From contig CACBYP010000002.1 in the NCBI GenBank assembly GCA_902543485.1, positions 62,001 through 126,000 on the forward strand: 64,000 bases of DNA. The letters run 5' to 3'. This DNA comes from an uncultured Pelagibacteraceae bacterium (GTDB taxonomy: Bacteria > Pseudomonadota > Alphaproteobacteria > Pelagibacterales > Pelagibacteraceae). Both the position numbers and the translations under genes were made by a program. The notes beneath the pieces were generated by a model. That model did not search any database. It saw only the letters and a program-made list of their open reading frames with translations, and was not told the origin of the DNA. This document shows, piece after piece, positions 54,379-64,000 of the stretch. Each line of letters starts with the position of its first letter. The first letter of the stretch is position 1.

Positions 54379-54385
54379 TTAATAC

Positions 54386-57300
54386 ATGTATATAACTGAA
54401 GTTAGTATTAAAAGACCTGTCGTTGCATGGGTAATGTCAATGATACTAATTATTTTTGGAATTTTTGTATTTTGGGAATTACCTGTTAGGGAATTACCAG
54501 ATGGTATTCAGCCTCCAGTGGTACAGGTACAAACCGATTATAAATCTGCTTCAGCTGAAATTGTTGATGAAGAGATAACACAAAAAATAGAAGATGTTAT
54601 AGGAGGAGCGGAAGGAATTAAGAACATTGATTCTAGTTCGCTTAATGGAAGAAGTAGAATAAATATTTATTTTAATACAGATATAGATTTAGATGATGCA
54701 GCAAATGACATAAGAGAAAGGGTATCAAGAGTTGCGGACAATTTGCCAGATCAAGCAAACCCGCCTCAAATTTTGAAACAAGCAGCAGGTTTTACAACTA
54801 CAATGTGGGTTGCACTATCGTCACCAACTTGGAATGATTTAGATTTGGGTGACTATGCTGAAAGATATCTTATAGATGCCTTTTCGAGTGTACCAAATGT
54901 TGGTAGAATTTTAGTCGGTGGATTAAGAGAGCTAAGTGTAAGAGTTTGGGTAGATCCTATCAAGTTAGCAGCCAATAATCTTACTATTCAGGAAGTCGAG
55001 AGAGCATTAAGAAATGAAAATATAAACATCCCCGCTGGAACTTTGGAAGCTAGTAACAAAGATTTAACTCTTAATATTGATAAGTCTTACTCCAACATTG
55101 AAACAATCAAACAGCTTCCTCTTAAGAAAAACAAAGATAAAGTTACAACCCTTTCTGATATTGCAAATGTTGAGCTTGGTCCAGTTTCTGAGAAAACTTT
55201 ATTTAAAGCTCAAAGAAAAAATGCAGCCAATTTAAAAACAGTTGGGATTGGAATATACGCAAAAAGTGGAGCATCAACTGTTGAACTTTCAAATCAAATT
55301 AAAGAGAAAATAAATGTTTTAAATCAATCTTTACCAGATGGTTTAAAGTTAGAAATAGCATTTAATAGAGCAACTTACGTAGGAACTGCAATACAGGAAG
55401 TTTATAAGAGTTTAATCATTGCTTTTATTTTGGTCGTGGTAATAATTTACTTGTTTTTAGGAAACTTAAAAGCTGTAATTGTACCAGCTGTAGCTTTGCC
55501 AGTAAGTTTAATTGGTTCGTTTTTAGGTTTATATATATTTGATCTTTCTATAAATATATTTGTTCTCCTAAGTTTTATATTAGCAATTGGAATAATAACT
55601 GATGATTCTGTAATAATGACAGATGCAATTTATACAAGAATTGAAAAAGGAGAAACGCCACTTGTAGCTGCTTATAAAGGCTCGAGACAAATAACATTTG
55701 CGATAATAGCTACAACTTTAATCTTAGTTGCAGTTTTTTTACCTTTAATTTTTATTGAGGGTATAGCTGGCACCTTGTTTAAGGAAACTGCAATAGCATT
55801 ATCTTTCTCAATAGTTGTTTCTTCATTTGTGGCTTTAACACTTTCACCAATGTTAGGAAGTAAGTTTTTAAATAAAAAAGAAAAAATTAATTTTTTTGTA
55901 AAAAAATTCAATAATGGATTTAAATCTTTTACAGAATTTTATACCGACACCTTAAAATTTTGGATTAATAAACAGAAAACAATTTCGATATTTATAATTC
56001 TATTAATTTCAGCTTCAGTTTATTTATTTAACTTTACTAAAAAAGAATTGATACCATTAGAAGACAGAGGGGCTTATTTAATAATTGGTTCTACAGATGA
56101 AGGAAGTTCATTCGAGTACACACAAGAAAAAGCCCAAATAATTGAGGGAAGAATATTAAAATTGTTACAAGCAGAAGACAGCCCTTACCAAAGATTAATT
56201 ATGAGGGTACCTGGTTTCGGTAAGTCTGCAACTTCATATAATTCTTTTATTATAATTGCACTTTTAGATGAATGGAAAAATAGAGAAAAGAGTACACAAG
56301 TTGTTTTAAGAGAAGCTATTGGACAAGTTGTTAGTGTGCCTGAGACATTTGCGTTTCCTATATCACCTCAATCTATAAGAGTTTCTAGTTATAATAAACC
56401 AGTTCAAATGGTGATTTATGGGACAAGTTATGAAGAGTTAGAACAAATTCAAAGTCAAGTTTTAAGAGAACTAAGAAGAAATAGAAATATGTTTAGAATT
56501 GAAAGTGATTACACAAAAAATAAACCTGAAGTAAAATTAATCACAAATAAAAATCGAGCAAATGATTTAGGAGTTTCAATAGAAAATATAGGCAGAACAC
56601 TAGAAACATTATATGGTGGAAAGAGAGTTACAACATATAATAAAGAAGGAAGAGAATACCCCATTATTCTTCAGCAGTATTTAGCAGATAGAAGAGATAA
56701 AGATGGCTTATCAAAGATTTTTGTAAGATCTGAAACTACAGGAAAATTAGTGTCAGTTGCAAGTCTGGTAGAATTTGAAGAGAAAGGAACTGCTGAATCA
56801 TTACCCAGATATAATAGACAACGAGCAGTAACTATATCGGCAGCTTTATCTGAAGAATATACATTGTCTGAAGCTATAAAATATTTAGAAGACGTAATGT
56901 TGAGAGTTGCTCCTCAAAATCAAATAACTTGGAAAGGTAAGTCCGAAGAACTAAAGGAGACAAGTAACGAAATATTTCTTATTTTTGCTTTGGCATTAAT
57001 AACTGCATATTTAGTAATGGCTGCTACTTTTAATTCGTTTGTTCATCCTTTTATTATTATATTGACTGTGCCTCTTGCAGTATTTGGAGGTCTTATATTC
57101 ATTTTATTTCTGAATAGTTCGATAAATATATTTTCACAAATTGCCTTGATTATATTAATCGGTATATCCACTAAAAATAGTATTCTTATCGTTGACTATA
57201 CTAACCAAATTCGAACAACAGGTGCAAAAATTGAGGAAGCATTGATGGAAGCTTGTAAATTAAGAATAAGACCAATCATAATGACTTCATTAAGCACCAT

Positions 57301-57514
57301 GATTGCAATGTTACCTCTTATAGTAGGTAACATAGGTCCGGGCGCAGGTGAGGCATCTAGATTAGCAGTTGGATCAACAATCTTTGGTGGAATGATTATT
57401 TCTACATTCTTTACATTATATGTAACGCCAACTATGTATTTAACACTAGCAAAAAACACAAAAAGAATAGATGCAGTAGATCTGGAGCTAGAAAAGCAAT
57501 TAATTAAAAAATAA
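54386..57514 (+). CDS. RND efflux transporter permease (AcrB/MexF-like)
   Basis: 1042 aa; GIITDDSVIMTDAI (Asp pair), LIGISTKNSILIVDY (Lys). Confidence 0.96.
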   Translation: MYITEVSIKRPVVAWVMSMILIIFGIFVFWELPVRELPDGIQPPVVQVQTDYKSASAEIVDEEITQKIEDVIGGAEGIKNIDSSSLNGRSRINIYFNTDIDLDDAANDIRERVSRVADNLPDQANPPQILKQAAGFTTTMWVALSSPTWNDLDLGDYAERYLIDAFSSVPNVGRILVGGLRELSVRVWVDPIKLAANNLTIQEVERALRNENINIPAGTLEASNKDLTLNIDKSYSNIETIKQLPLKKNKDKVTTLSDIANVELGPVSEKTLFKAQRKNAANLKTVGIGIYAKSGASTVELSNQIKEKINVLNQSLPDGLKLEIAFNRATYVGTAIQEVYKSLIIAFILVVVIIYLFLGNLKAVIVPAVALPVSLIGSFLGLYIFDLSINIFVLLSFILAIGIITDDSVIMTDAIYTRIEKGETPLVAAYKGSRQITFAIIATTLILVAVFLPLIFIEGIAGTLFKETAIALSFSIVVSSFVALTLSPMLGSKFLNKKEKINFFVKKFNNGFKSFTEFYTDTLKFWINKQKTISIFIILLISASVYLFNFTKKELIPLEDRGAYLIIGSTDEGSSFEYTQEKAQIIEGRILKLLQAEDSPYQRLIMRVPGFGKSATSYNSFIIIALLDEWKNREKSTQVVLREAIGQVVSVPETFAFPISPQSIRVSSYNKPVQMVIYGTSYEELEQIQSQVLRELRRNRNMFRIESDYTKNKPEVKLITNKNRANDLGVSIENIGRTLETLYGGKRVTTYNKEGREYPIILQQYLADRRDKDGLSKIFVRSETTGKLVSVASLVEFEEKGTAESLPRYNRQRAVTISAALSEEYTLSEAIKYLEDVMLRVAPQNQITWKGKSEELKETSNEIFLIFALALITAYLVMAATFNSFVHPFIIILTVPLAVFGGLIFILFLNSSINIFSQIALIILIGISTKNSILIVDYTNQIRTTGAKIEEALMEACKLRIRPIIMTSLSTMIAMLPLIVGNIGPGAGEASRLAVGSTIFGGMIISTFFTLYVTPTMYLTLAKNTKRIDAVDLELEKQLIKK

Positions 57515-58103
57515 TATATTTTTTAGTAGTTAAAGATTGACTACATTTATTAAGCTGTTTCTTGAATTTATTTGAATATCCCTCTACTTTTTTTGCCAAT
57601 ACAATAACTTTCTGATTACTTTTATAATTTTTATAATTTCCCCAGCCTTCATGATAAGCAATATATTGTCTGAAAGCATCTTTTTTTGAAACTTTTAAAA
57701 TTTTTTCTGTTTTATTTGTATACCAGCCGATAAAATCAACACTATCTTTAAATCTAGTTCTTAAAGCATATTTATTTCCAGTCTCATCTTTATATTGTTT
57801 CCAAGTACCTTTAATAGCTTGTGAGTATCCAAATGAACTGGAAGGTCTTTTATAAGGTATAACTTTAAATAATTTTTGACGCGCAGGCTTAGCAATCCAA
57901 TCAAAGTCAGATTCCATTTTTATTATTGCTAATTGTAAGTTGATTGGTGTTCCCCACTTTTTTTCAGTTTTTTTCGCGTGTTTATACCAAAGATATTTCT
58001 CAGAAAATATTGAACAGCCATCTGATGTATTTTGAGGTATCGATGAGCAAGCAGTTAAAAATAATAGACCAAAAAATAAAAAAAACTTTCTAAAAAGAAT
58101 CAC
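57504..58103 (-). CDS. Lytic transglycosylase (SLT) lipoprotein
   Basis: Lipobox LLFLTACSS; LAIIKMESDFDWIAKPAR, SSSFGYSQAIKGTWKQYKDETG. Confidence 0.85.
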   Translation of the reverse strand: MILFRKFFLFFGLLFLTACSSIPQNTSDGCSIFSEKYLWYKHAKKTEKKWGTPINLQLAIIKMESDFDWIAKPARQKLFKVIPYKRPSSSFGYSQAIKGTWKQYKDETGNKYALRTRFKDSVDFIGWYTNKTEKILKVSKKDAFRQYIAYHEGWGNYKNYKSNQKVIVLAKKVEGYSNKFKKQLNKCSQSLTTKKYIIF

Positions 58104-58116
58104 AGTTTAATATAAA

Positions 58117-58629
58117 TTATCTATTATTTTTTCTCCATATCCATGGATAATCAAATTCCATACTCCATAAACCTAACTTATTGTTTTTTGCATAAATTTG
58201 ATCTTTAGAATATTTTTTTTTTGAATATTTTGGATAATCGAAGGCTAATCCATTTCTTACCATGTAAGCTGAAACACTCTCATTATTGATAAAACACTCT
58301 CCTAAATACCTTCCAAAATAGTCTTTTTGGGGCTCGATTAGACATTTTAATTTTTTATTCATAATTTTTTCTGTGAGAGAATTTTTTGAGATTTTTCCAC
58401 AATTAATTTTTTTTTTATTTTTTAAGCAAAACTGTTGCTTTCCTTTAAATTTAGTTTCTGGAGCATCTATTCCTGAAAAACGAATTTTTTTATTATCTAA
58501 TAAAATTGTATCACCATCAATTATTTTAATGTTATCTGAAATTAGGATTGTTTCTGATAGTAAATAATTTGTTGCTACAAATGTAAATAAAAATAAAAAA
58601 CTAACTAACTTCAGTAGTTGCTTTTTCAT
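58117..58629 (-). CDS. Secreted thermonuclease-family nuclease
   Basis: Signal peptide; KIIDGDTILLDNKKIRFSGIDAPETK, GRYLGECFI. Confidence 0.92.
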   Translation of the reverse strand: MKKQLLKLVSFLFLFTFVATNYLLSETILISDNIKIIDGDTILLDNKKIRFSGIDAPETKFKGKQQFCLKNKKKINCGKISKNSLTEKIMNKKLKCLIEPQKDYFGRYLGECFINNESVSAYMVRNGLAFDYPKYSKKKYSKDQIYAKNNKLGLWSMEFDYPWIWRKNNR

Positions 58630-58909
58630 TACATTCTTGCATTTTTTTTCTAATTTGATCTTCGGATATATTTTTGTCTTTTAAATCTCCATAAAGCTTT
58701 CTATAAACATCTTCATCACCTACCTCAGCAAAATCTGCTTTGATTACATCTTGAATATATTGATTTTTTTTTTCCTCATCATATCCAAGAATTTGTGAGG
58801 CCCACTCCCCTAAATATTTATTTTTTCTTGCGTTAATTTTAAATTGTTTTTCCTCATCATGAGCAAATTTTTTTTCAAAACCTTTTTTTCTTTCATCGAA
58901 TGAACTCAT
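58601..58909 (-). CDS. DUF1476 / F1-ATPase inhibitor zeta-type subunit
   Basis: MSSFDERKKGFEKKFAHDEEKQFKINARKNKYLGEWASQILG. Confidence 0.85.
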   Translation of the reverse strand: MSSFDERKKGFEKKFAHDEEKQFKINARKNKYLGEWASQILGYDEEKKNQYIQDVIKADFAEVGDEDVYRKLYGDLKDKNISEDQIRKKMQECNEKATTEVS

Positions 58910-59277
58910 TGCAATCTACCTTTATAAATTATTTTAAAAACTAAAAATGATATAAGTACACCTATTATATTACCAAACAAATCGCCTAATTCAAATCCTC
59001 TTTCTGGAATAATTAAGTGCAGAATTTCTAAAACAATAGAAATACAAATAAGATAAATAAATATATTTTTTAATTTATGTTTAAAAGCAATAAATCCTAG
59101 AATTGATATAATAAAGAAAACATAAACGTGATTTGAAGATACAAAAAAATCTCTTGTTAATTGTGGTTGGATATTGGAGTTTCCATAAAAAAAAAATCCT
59201 AAAATACTACCGGGATATAAGTAAAAAATAAATAAAACTAGGTTAGACAGATAAAAAAACTGCTTTAAGTAATTCAT
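58906..59277 (-). CDS. VanZ-like membrane protein
   Basis: LEILHLIIPERGFELGDLFGNIIGVLISF. Confidence 0.7.
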   Translation of the reverse strand: MNYLKQFFYLSNLVLFIFYLYPGSILGFFFYGNSNIQPQLTRDFFVSSNHVYVFFIISILGFIAFKHKLKNIFIYLICISIVLEILHLIIPERGFELGDLFGNIIGVLISFLVFKIIYKGRLQ

Positions 59278-59303
59278 AGTTAATCTATATTAAATTTTCA
59301 TAA

Positions 59304-60014
59304 ATGAGTCACTTAATACTTGTTAGACATGGTCAAAGCGAATGGAATTTAGAAAATAAATTTACAGGATGGGTCGACGTTGAACTCGCACCACAAGGTA
59401 AATTAGAAGCTTGTAAAGCTGGCGAATTCATAAAAAAATTAAATTTAGAAATAAAACATTTTTATACATCTTATCAGCTAAGATCGATTGATACTTTAAA
59501 ACTCATTTTAAATACAATTAGAGTAAAACCAAATAATATAATTAAAGCTTGGCAATTAAATGAAAGGCACTACGGATCACTTACAGGATTAAATAAAGAT
59601 GAAATGAAAAAAAAGCTAGGAGAAGATGAAGTTCACAAATTCAGAAGATCTTGGGATAATCCACCAACACCTTTAAATATAAATAGTCCATATCATCCAA
59701 AAAATATAAGTATTTACAATGATATACCTCGTAACCTAATTCCAGATACAGAGTCTCTTAAAGATACTTATGAAAGAGTTGTGCCCTATTTTGTAGAAAA
59801 CATAGAGAAAAATTTGCAGGATAATATAATTATATCTGCTCATGGTAATTCTATTAGATCACTTTTAAAATATTTATTTAAAATTGATGACAATGAAATT
59901 TCTAAACTTGAAATACCAACAGGAAATCCTCTACTTTTGAAATTTGAAAAAAAGAGTATAAAAGAAGCTAAATACCTAGATCAGAGTAGATCTAGGGATT
60001 TAATTAAATTCTAA
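59304..60014 (+). CDS. gpmA: 2,3-bisphosphoglycerate-dependent phosphoglycerate mutase
   Basis: HLILVRHGQSEWNLENKFTGWVDVELAPQG, LNERHYGSLTGLNK. Confidence 0.96.
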   Translation: MSHLILVRHGQSEWNLENKFTGWVDVELAPQGKLEACKAGEFIKKLNLEIKHFYTSYQLRSIDTLKLILNTIRVKPNNIIKAWQLNERHYGSLTGLNKDEMKKKLGEDEVHKFRRSWDNPPTPLNINSPYHPKNISIYNDIPRNLIPDTESLKDTYERVVPYFVENIEKNLQDNIIISAHGNSIRSLLKYLFKIDDNEISKLEIPTGNPLLLKFEKKSIKEAKYLDQSRSRDLIKF

Positions 60015-60703
60015 CCTTTTTGAAGAAGTTTTTCGTAAATATCTTTATCTGTTAAATGAAGAAACTCAATACCACTCTCGAAACCATACAAATTTTCTTT
60101 TTTAATGTAATTATCCCAAATCTCATTCATTGAAAATATTTTTTTTGATAAATTTTTAAATATTTTTTTATTTATAATTTGACACCCTGTATAAATATAA
60201 TTTTTATCATTGTTCTTTTTTAAATTATTGCCATCCATAGAAAAATCACCTTTAAATCTTTTATCAAAACTTAAATTTTTTTTTACAACCATTAAAATAT
60301 TTTCTAAGTTATTTTTAAAATATATATTTTCCATTTGCTTAATTTCATTTATATATTCAGTGTTCCAAATTGTATCAGGATTAAAAACTAAAAAATCTGT
60401 TTCAATTGAATTATTTACTACATTTAAAAGACCGCCCCCTGTATCTAATATTTCTTTACCATCTTCTATAATTTGAATTTCTAAACCAAAATTATTTGAA
60501 AAAATGAAATCTTTTATTTTATCACTTAAATAGAAAGTATTAATTTTTAAAGATTTTATTTCTAATACTTTTATCAAGTTTATAGTATTTTCTAATAAGC
60601 TAATCTCATTAATTTTTAAGAGTGGTTTTGGTGTTTTCTCAGTTAATGGCATTAATCTTTTTCCAAATCCTGCACATAAAATTATTGCTGTTTTAATTTT
60701 CAT
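60011..60703 (-). CDS. MurU-like nucleotidyltransferase
   Basis: AIILCAGFGKRLMPLTEKTPKPLLKI, DTGGGL; downstream of AmgK-like kinase. Confidence 0.85.
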   Translation of the reverse strand: MKIKTAIILCAGFGKRLMPLTEKTPKPLLKINEISLLENTINLIKVLEIKSLKINTFYLSDKIKDFIFSNNFGLEIQIIEDGKEILDTGGGLLNVVNNSIETDFLVFNPDTIWNTEYINEIKQMENIYFKNNLENILMVVKKNLSFDKRFKGDFSMDGNNLKKNNDKNYIYTGCQIINKKIFKNLSKKIFSMNEIWDNYIKKENLYGFESGIEFLHLTDKDIYEKLLQKG

Positions 60704-61647
60704 ATTTTTTTTATTCTTGGGTTTTTTTGTAGAAAATTTTTTAAATCATGAAAATTTGGATTATTTTTAATACGATTATCGATTAATTTCCACGCATAAG
60801 GTATTAATTTTAGATATTTTCTTTTTTTATCTCTTTTTGCAAGTCTTGTGAATATACCAATTATTTTTAGATTTCTTAAAACAGATAAAATTTCAAAATC
60901 ATTAATAAATTGAGATTCATTTTTATACTTAAATTTACTAAGAAATACTTTCAAAATATTTGACTTAAAACTATTTGAAGTTTTAATTCTTACGTCATCT
61001 ATAAGTGAGGCCAAATCATATGCTGGATTACCCAAGACAGCATCTTGACTATCTATTAAAGCGATTTTATTTTTATAAAACATCATGTTTGAGACGTGAA
61101 AATCTCTATGTACAAACACTTTGTGTTTGATTTTTAAATTTAAATACAAATTATCTATTATTTTTTTGAGATTTTTTTTTAAATGTCCTTTTTGAATAAT
61201 TAATTTATTTGCTGCTAAGTACCAATCCAAAAAAAGGTATGACTCTTTAAGTATTTTAGCTTTTGAATAGTTTGATAAATTAAATTTTTTTTTAAGAAAA
61301 TTTTGAGTTTTAAAATTTTTAATTTTTTGAATTTGATATAAAATTTTTAGTATTCTTTTGTATTCATTTAATTTAGTTTTCGAGGATATAATTTTATCCA
61401 ACATATTTTTATTACCGAAATCCTCAATTTCTATAAAATTTTTTTTATAATTTTGACTAATTAAACTTGGTGCTAATATTTTATTTTTAATCAATATTTT
61501 GTTAACTGCATCATAATTTAACAGGTTTGATCGCTTTTGAATTTTGCTATAAACTAATACTGAATTATTTGTTCTATAAAATTGTCTAAAAGATGCATCT
61601 CCTGATAGTTTTTTAAATTTTTTCAAATTCATTAAAATTAAAATCAA
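60700..61647 (-). CDS. AmgK-like aminoglycoside phosphotransferase family kinase
   Basis: KVFVHRDFHVSNMMFYKNKIALIDSQDAVLGNPAYDLASLIDD. Confidence 0.88.
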   Translation of the reverse strand: MILILMNLKKFKKLSGDASFRQFYRTNNSVLVYSKIQKRSNLLNYDAVNKILIKNKILAPSLISQNYKKNFIEIEDFGNKNMLDKIISSKTKLNEYKRILKILYQIQKIKNFKTQNFLKKKFNLSNYSKAKILKESYLFLDWYLAANKLIIQKGHLKKNLKKIIDNLYLNLKIKHKVFVHRDFHVSNMMFYKNKIALIDSQDAVLGNPAYDLASLIDDVRIKTSNSFKSNILKVFLSKFKYKNESQFINDFEILSVLRNLKIIGIFTRLAKRDKKRKYLKLIPYAWKLIDNRIKNNPNFHDLKNFLQKNPRIKKI

Positions 61648-62095
61648 TATTATTAGATATAATTAAGTACCTATTTTCAAGCTTTTCATCATATTCAAAT
61701 TTTAATGTAAAAGTACTTTCAATATTTTGACCCAAGATTTCAGGCCATTCAATTAATCTAGCATAATCTTCTGAGTTTTCATTAATTCCTAAGTTATTTA
61801 ATTCTTTTTTATCTTTAATTCTGTAAAAATCAAAATGTCTAACAATCAAAGAATTAATCTCATATTCATTTATAATATTAAAAGTTGGGCTAGGTATTTC
61901 TGTTTTTTCTAAACCATTTTTTGTTTGAAGATAATTAATTAGATACCTTATAAATGTAGTCTTACCAACTCCGATATTTCCATAAAAAAGCAAAGTTGTA
62001 TTTTTGCTAACTTTACTTGCAATTTTTTCAGCAATTTTTTGTGTGATAATTTCTTTTGAAATATCTATTTTGCTACTTTTAGTAGCGATAGGCAT
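61613..62095 (-). CDS. tsaE: tRNA t6A biosynthesis ATPase TsaE
   Basis: [36 protein letters not shown]. Confidence 0.93.
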   Translation of the reverse strand: MPIATKSSKIDISKEIITQKIAEKIASKVSKNTTLLFYGNIGVGKTTFIRYLINYLQTKNGLEKTEIPSPTFNIINEYEINSLIVRHFDFYRIKDKKELNNLGINENSEDYARLIEWPEILGQNIESTFTLKFEYDEKLENRYLIISNNIDFNFNEFEKI

Positions 62096-63365
62096 CTGGT
62101 TTATAAGGTCCTTCTGGTGTTACACTTATATATTTTGCTTGATCATCTGATAATTTGGTTAATTTAGCTCCAACTTTTTCTAAATGAAGTCTGGCTACTT
62201 TCTCATCTAAATGTTTAGGTAAAACATATACTTTTTTCTCATATTTATCTGAATTATTCCATAATTCTATCTGAGCTGTTACTTGATTTGTAAAAGAAGC
62301 ACTCATTACAAAACTTGGGTGTCCTGTTGCACATCCAAGATTAACCAATCTACCTTCTGCTAATAAAATAATTCTTTTTCCATTCGGCAATGTAATTTCG
62401 TGAACTTGTGGTTTTATTTCATCCCATTTATAATTTTTAAGAGCATCTACTTGGATCTCATTATCAAAGTGACCAATATTGCATAGAATTGCTCTATCTT
62501 TCATTTCTCTCATATGGTCAGCTGTCACAATATCTTTATTTCCTGTTGCCGTAACAACAATGTCGGCTTCTTTTATCATCTCATCCATTAAAACTACTTC
62601 ATAACCTTCCATTGCAGCTTGGAGAGCACAAATTGGATCTGTTTCTGTAACCATAACTCTTGCACCGCTTTGACGAAGAGAAGCAGCGCTTCCCTTTCCA
62701 ACATCTCCAAATCCAGCTACAATAGCTACCTTTCCTGACATCATCACGTCAGTAGCTCTTTTAATTCCATCAACTAAGCTTTCTCTGCAACCATATAAAT
62801 TATCAAACTTAGATTTTGTTACTGAGTCGTTAACATTTATTGCTGGGACAAGTAAATTACCTTCACTTTCCATCTTTTTTAATGCTAAAACTCCTGTAGT
62901 TGTCTCTTCCGATAAACCTTTAACATCATTTAATAATTCTTTATAATCTTTGTGCATCAATGCTGTAAGATCGCCACCATCATCAAGTATCATATTTGGT
63001 TTCCAGCCGTCTTTACCTTCAATAGTTTGCTTTACACACCACCAATATTCTTCTTCTGTTTCGCCTTTCCAAGCAAATACAGGAATGCCAGCTTTTGCAA
63101 TTGCTGCTGCTGCATGGTCTTGTGTCGAAAAAATATTACATGAGGACCATCTTACTTCGGCTCCTAACTCAACTAAAGTTTCTATTAAGACAGCTGTTTG
63201 TATTGTCATGTGTAAACAACCAACAATCCGAGCTCCATTTAAAGGTTTTTTACCCTTATATTCTTCTCTAAGAGCCATCAATCCTGGCATTTCAGTTTCA
63301 GCCAGTGAAATTTCTTTTCTTCCAAATTCCGCTTGGGATATATCTTTTACTTTAAAATCTTCCAT
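62079..63365 (-). CDS. ahcY: Adenosylhomocysteinase
   Basis: [44 protein letters not shown]-terminal [15 protein letters not shown]. Confidence 0.98.
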   Translation of the reverse strand: MEDFKVKDISQAEFGRKEISLAETEMPGLMALREEYKGKKPLNGARIVGCLHMTIQTAVLIETLVELGAEVRWSSCNIFSTQDHAAAAIAKAGIPVFAWKGETEEEYWWCVKQTIEGKDGWKPNMILDDGGDLTALMHKDYKELLNDVKGLSEETTTGVLALKKMESEGNLLVPAINVNDSVTKSKFDNLYGCRESLVDGIKRATDVMMSGKVAIVAGFGDVGKGSAASLRQSGARVMVTETDPICALQAAMEGYEVVLMDEMIKEADIVVTATGNKDIVTADHMREMKDRAILCNIGHFDNEIQVDALKNYKWDEIKPQVHEITLPNGKRIILLAEGRLVNLGCATGHPSFVMSASFTNQVTAQIELWNNSDKYEKKVYVLPKHLDEKVARLHLEKVGAKLTKLSDDQAKYISVTPEGPYKPDAYRY

Positions 63366-63409
63366 AGAAAGAGGCTTTTAACAATTTCACTTAATATATC
63401 AACAAAGAT

Positions 63410-64000
63410 TTATGCTTCTGGGAAAATTATTTCAATTCTTGCCCCTTTATCTTTATTATTAGATGCGTTGATTTCACCACCATGAATTTCAACTAAATTT
63501 TTGACAATATTTAATCCCAAACCCGAATGTTCTCCAAAGTTTTCAGGTCTATTACTATAAAATCTATTAAATATCTTATTTGTATCCTTTTCACTAAATC
63601 CAGATCCCTGATCAACGACAACTAATTTAATTTTGTCATTTTTATCTTTTGATATTTCAACGTTAATTTCTTGATTATTTTCACTAAAAGAAATTGAGTT
63701 TTCTAATAAGTTTGCAATAATTTGTTCAATTCTATTTTCTATCCCTAAGATACTATAATTTTTAATTCCATTAGATTTCAATTTAATTCCAATCGATTTT
63801 TTTGTTTCATAGATACTGTTAAAATCGTCAACAACAGATTGAGCAATCTCTTTTAAATTTAATTTTTGCATTTTCTCAGAGGAAATTGCGGCCTCATCTC
63901 TTAGCATTTGAGAGTAATCAGTTATTAATCTTTCAATTCTCTCTACATCATGTGATACAATATTAATTAATTTGTTTCTTTGAGATTTATCATTTGTTTC
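63410..64000 (-). CDS. ChvG-like sensor histidine kinase (partial, runs off right edge)
   Basis: Frame stays open past the listed ORF: ETNDKSQRNKLINIVSHDVERIERLITDYSQMLRDEA... then HATPase RFYSNRPENFGEHSGLGLNIVKNLVEIHGG. Confidence 0.85.
   Translation of the reverse strand, partial: ETNDKSQRNKLINIVSHDVERIERLITDYSQMLRDEAAISSEKMQKLNLKEIAQSVVDDFNSIYETKKSIGIKLKSNGIKNYSILGIENRIEQIIANLLENSISFSENNQEINVEISKDKNDKIKLVVVDQGSGFSEKDTNKIFNRFYSNRPENFGEHSGLGLNIVKNLVEIHGGEINASNNKDKGARIEIIFPEA

Noticed and set aside
63366-63409. SAM/SAH riboswitch upstream of ahcY
   Set aside because: Only 44 bp of spacer, with no recognisable riboswitch core.

Overview
This 64 kb, AT-rich, very gene-dense window looks like a streamlined alphaproteobacterial chromosome of SAR11/Pelagibacterales type. 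That assignment is inferred from composition, gene content and gene order. I see no phage, transposon, CRISPR array, rRNA or tRNA. Main blocks: a cytochrome c oxidase operon (coxB-coxA-ctaB-41-aa ORF-cox11-cox3-SURF1, minus strand); HAD/pirin/quinone oxidoreductase; ubiA-ABC exporter-kdtA-lpxK-lpxL; purD-rsmD; pgi/DUF3035 lipoprotein/lspA/ileS/ribF; groESL-typA; tldD/pmbA; isocitrate lyase divergent from a RamB/ScfR-like regulator; a Lys-rich coiled-coil protein; cfa-dapA-like; oligopeptidase B and hsp20; a BMP-type ABC importer beside a purine phosphoribosyltransferase; tandem DUF1330 genes; an RND efflux pair; and gpmA, murU/amgK-like, tsaE, ahcY and a ChvG-like kinase at the right edge. Best observations: (1) hsp20 has an RpoH-like promoter and a ~58-nt leader that folds into two hairpins, the second a ROSE-like anti-SD with a bulged G; (2) a dense GTAAA/TTTAC operator cluster lies between aceA and its probable regulator; (3) purD lacks ~45-50 residues of its N-domain in frame and has a substitution in the KADGLAAGKG motif; (4) the RND periplasmic adaptor has no alpha-hairpin; (5) an unlisted 41-aa membrane micro-ORF is stop/start-coupled on both sides inside the cox operon; (6) five convergent gene pairs end in exactly 4-nt interlocked stop codons. 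All calls come from reading the sequence; no database search was run.
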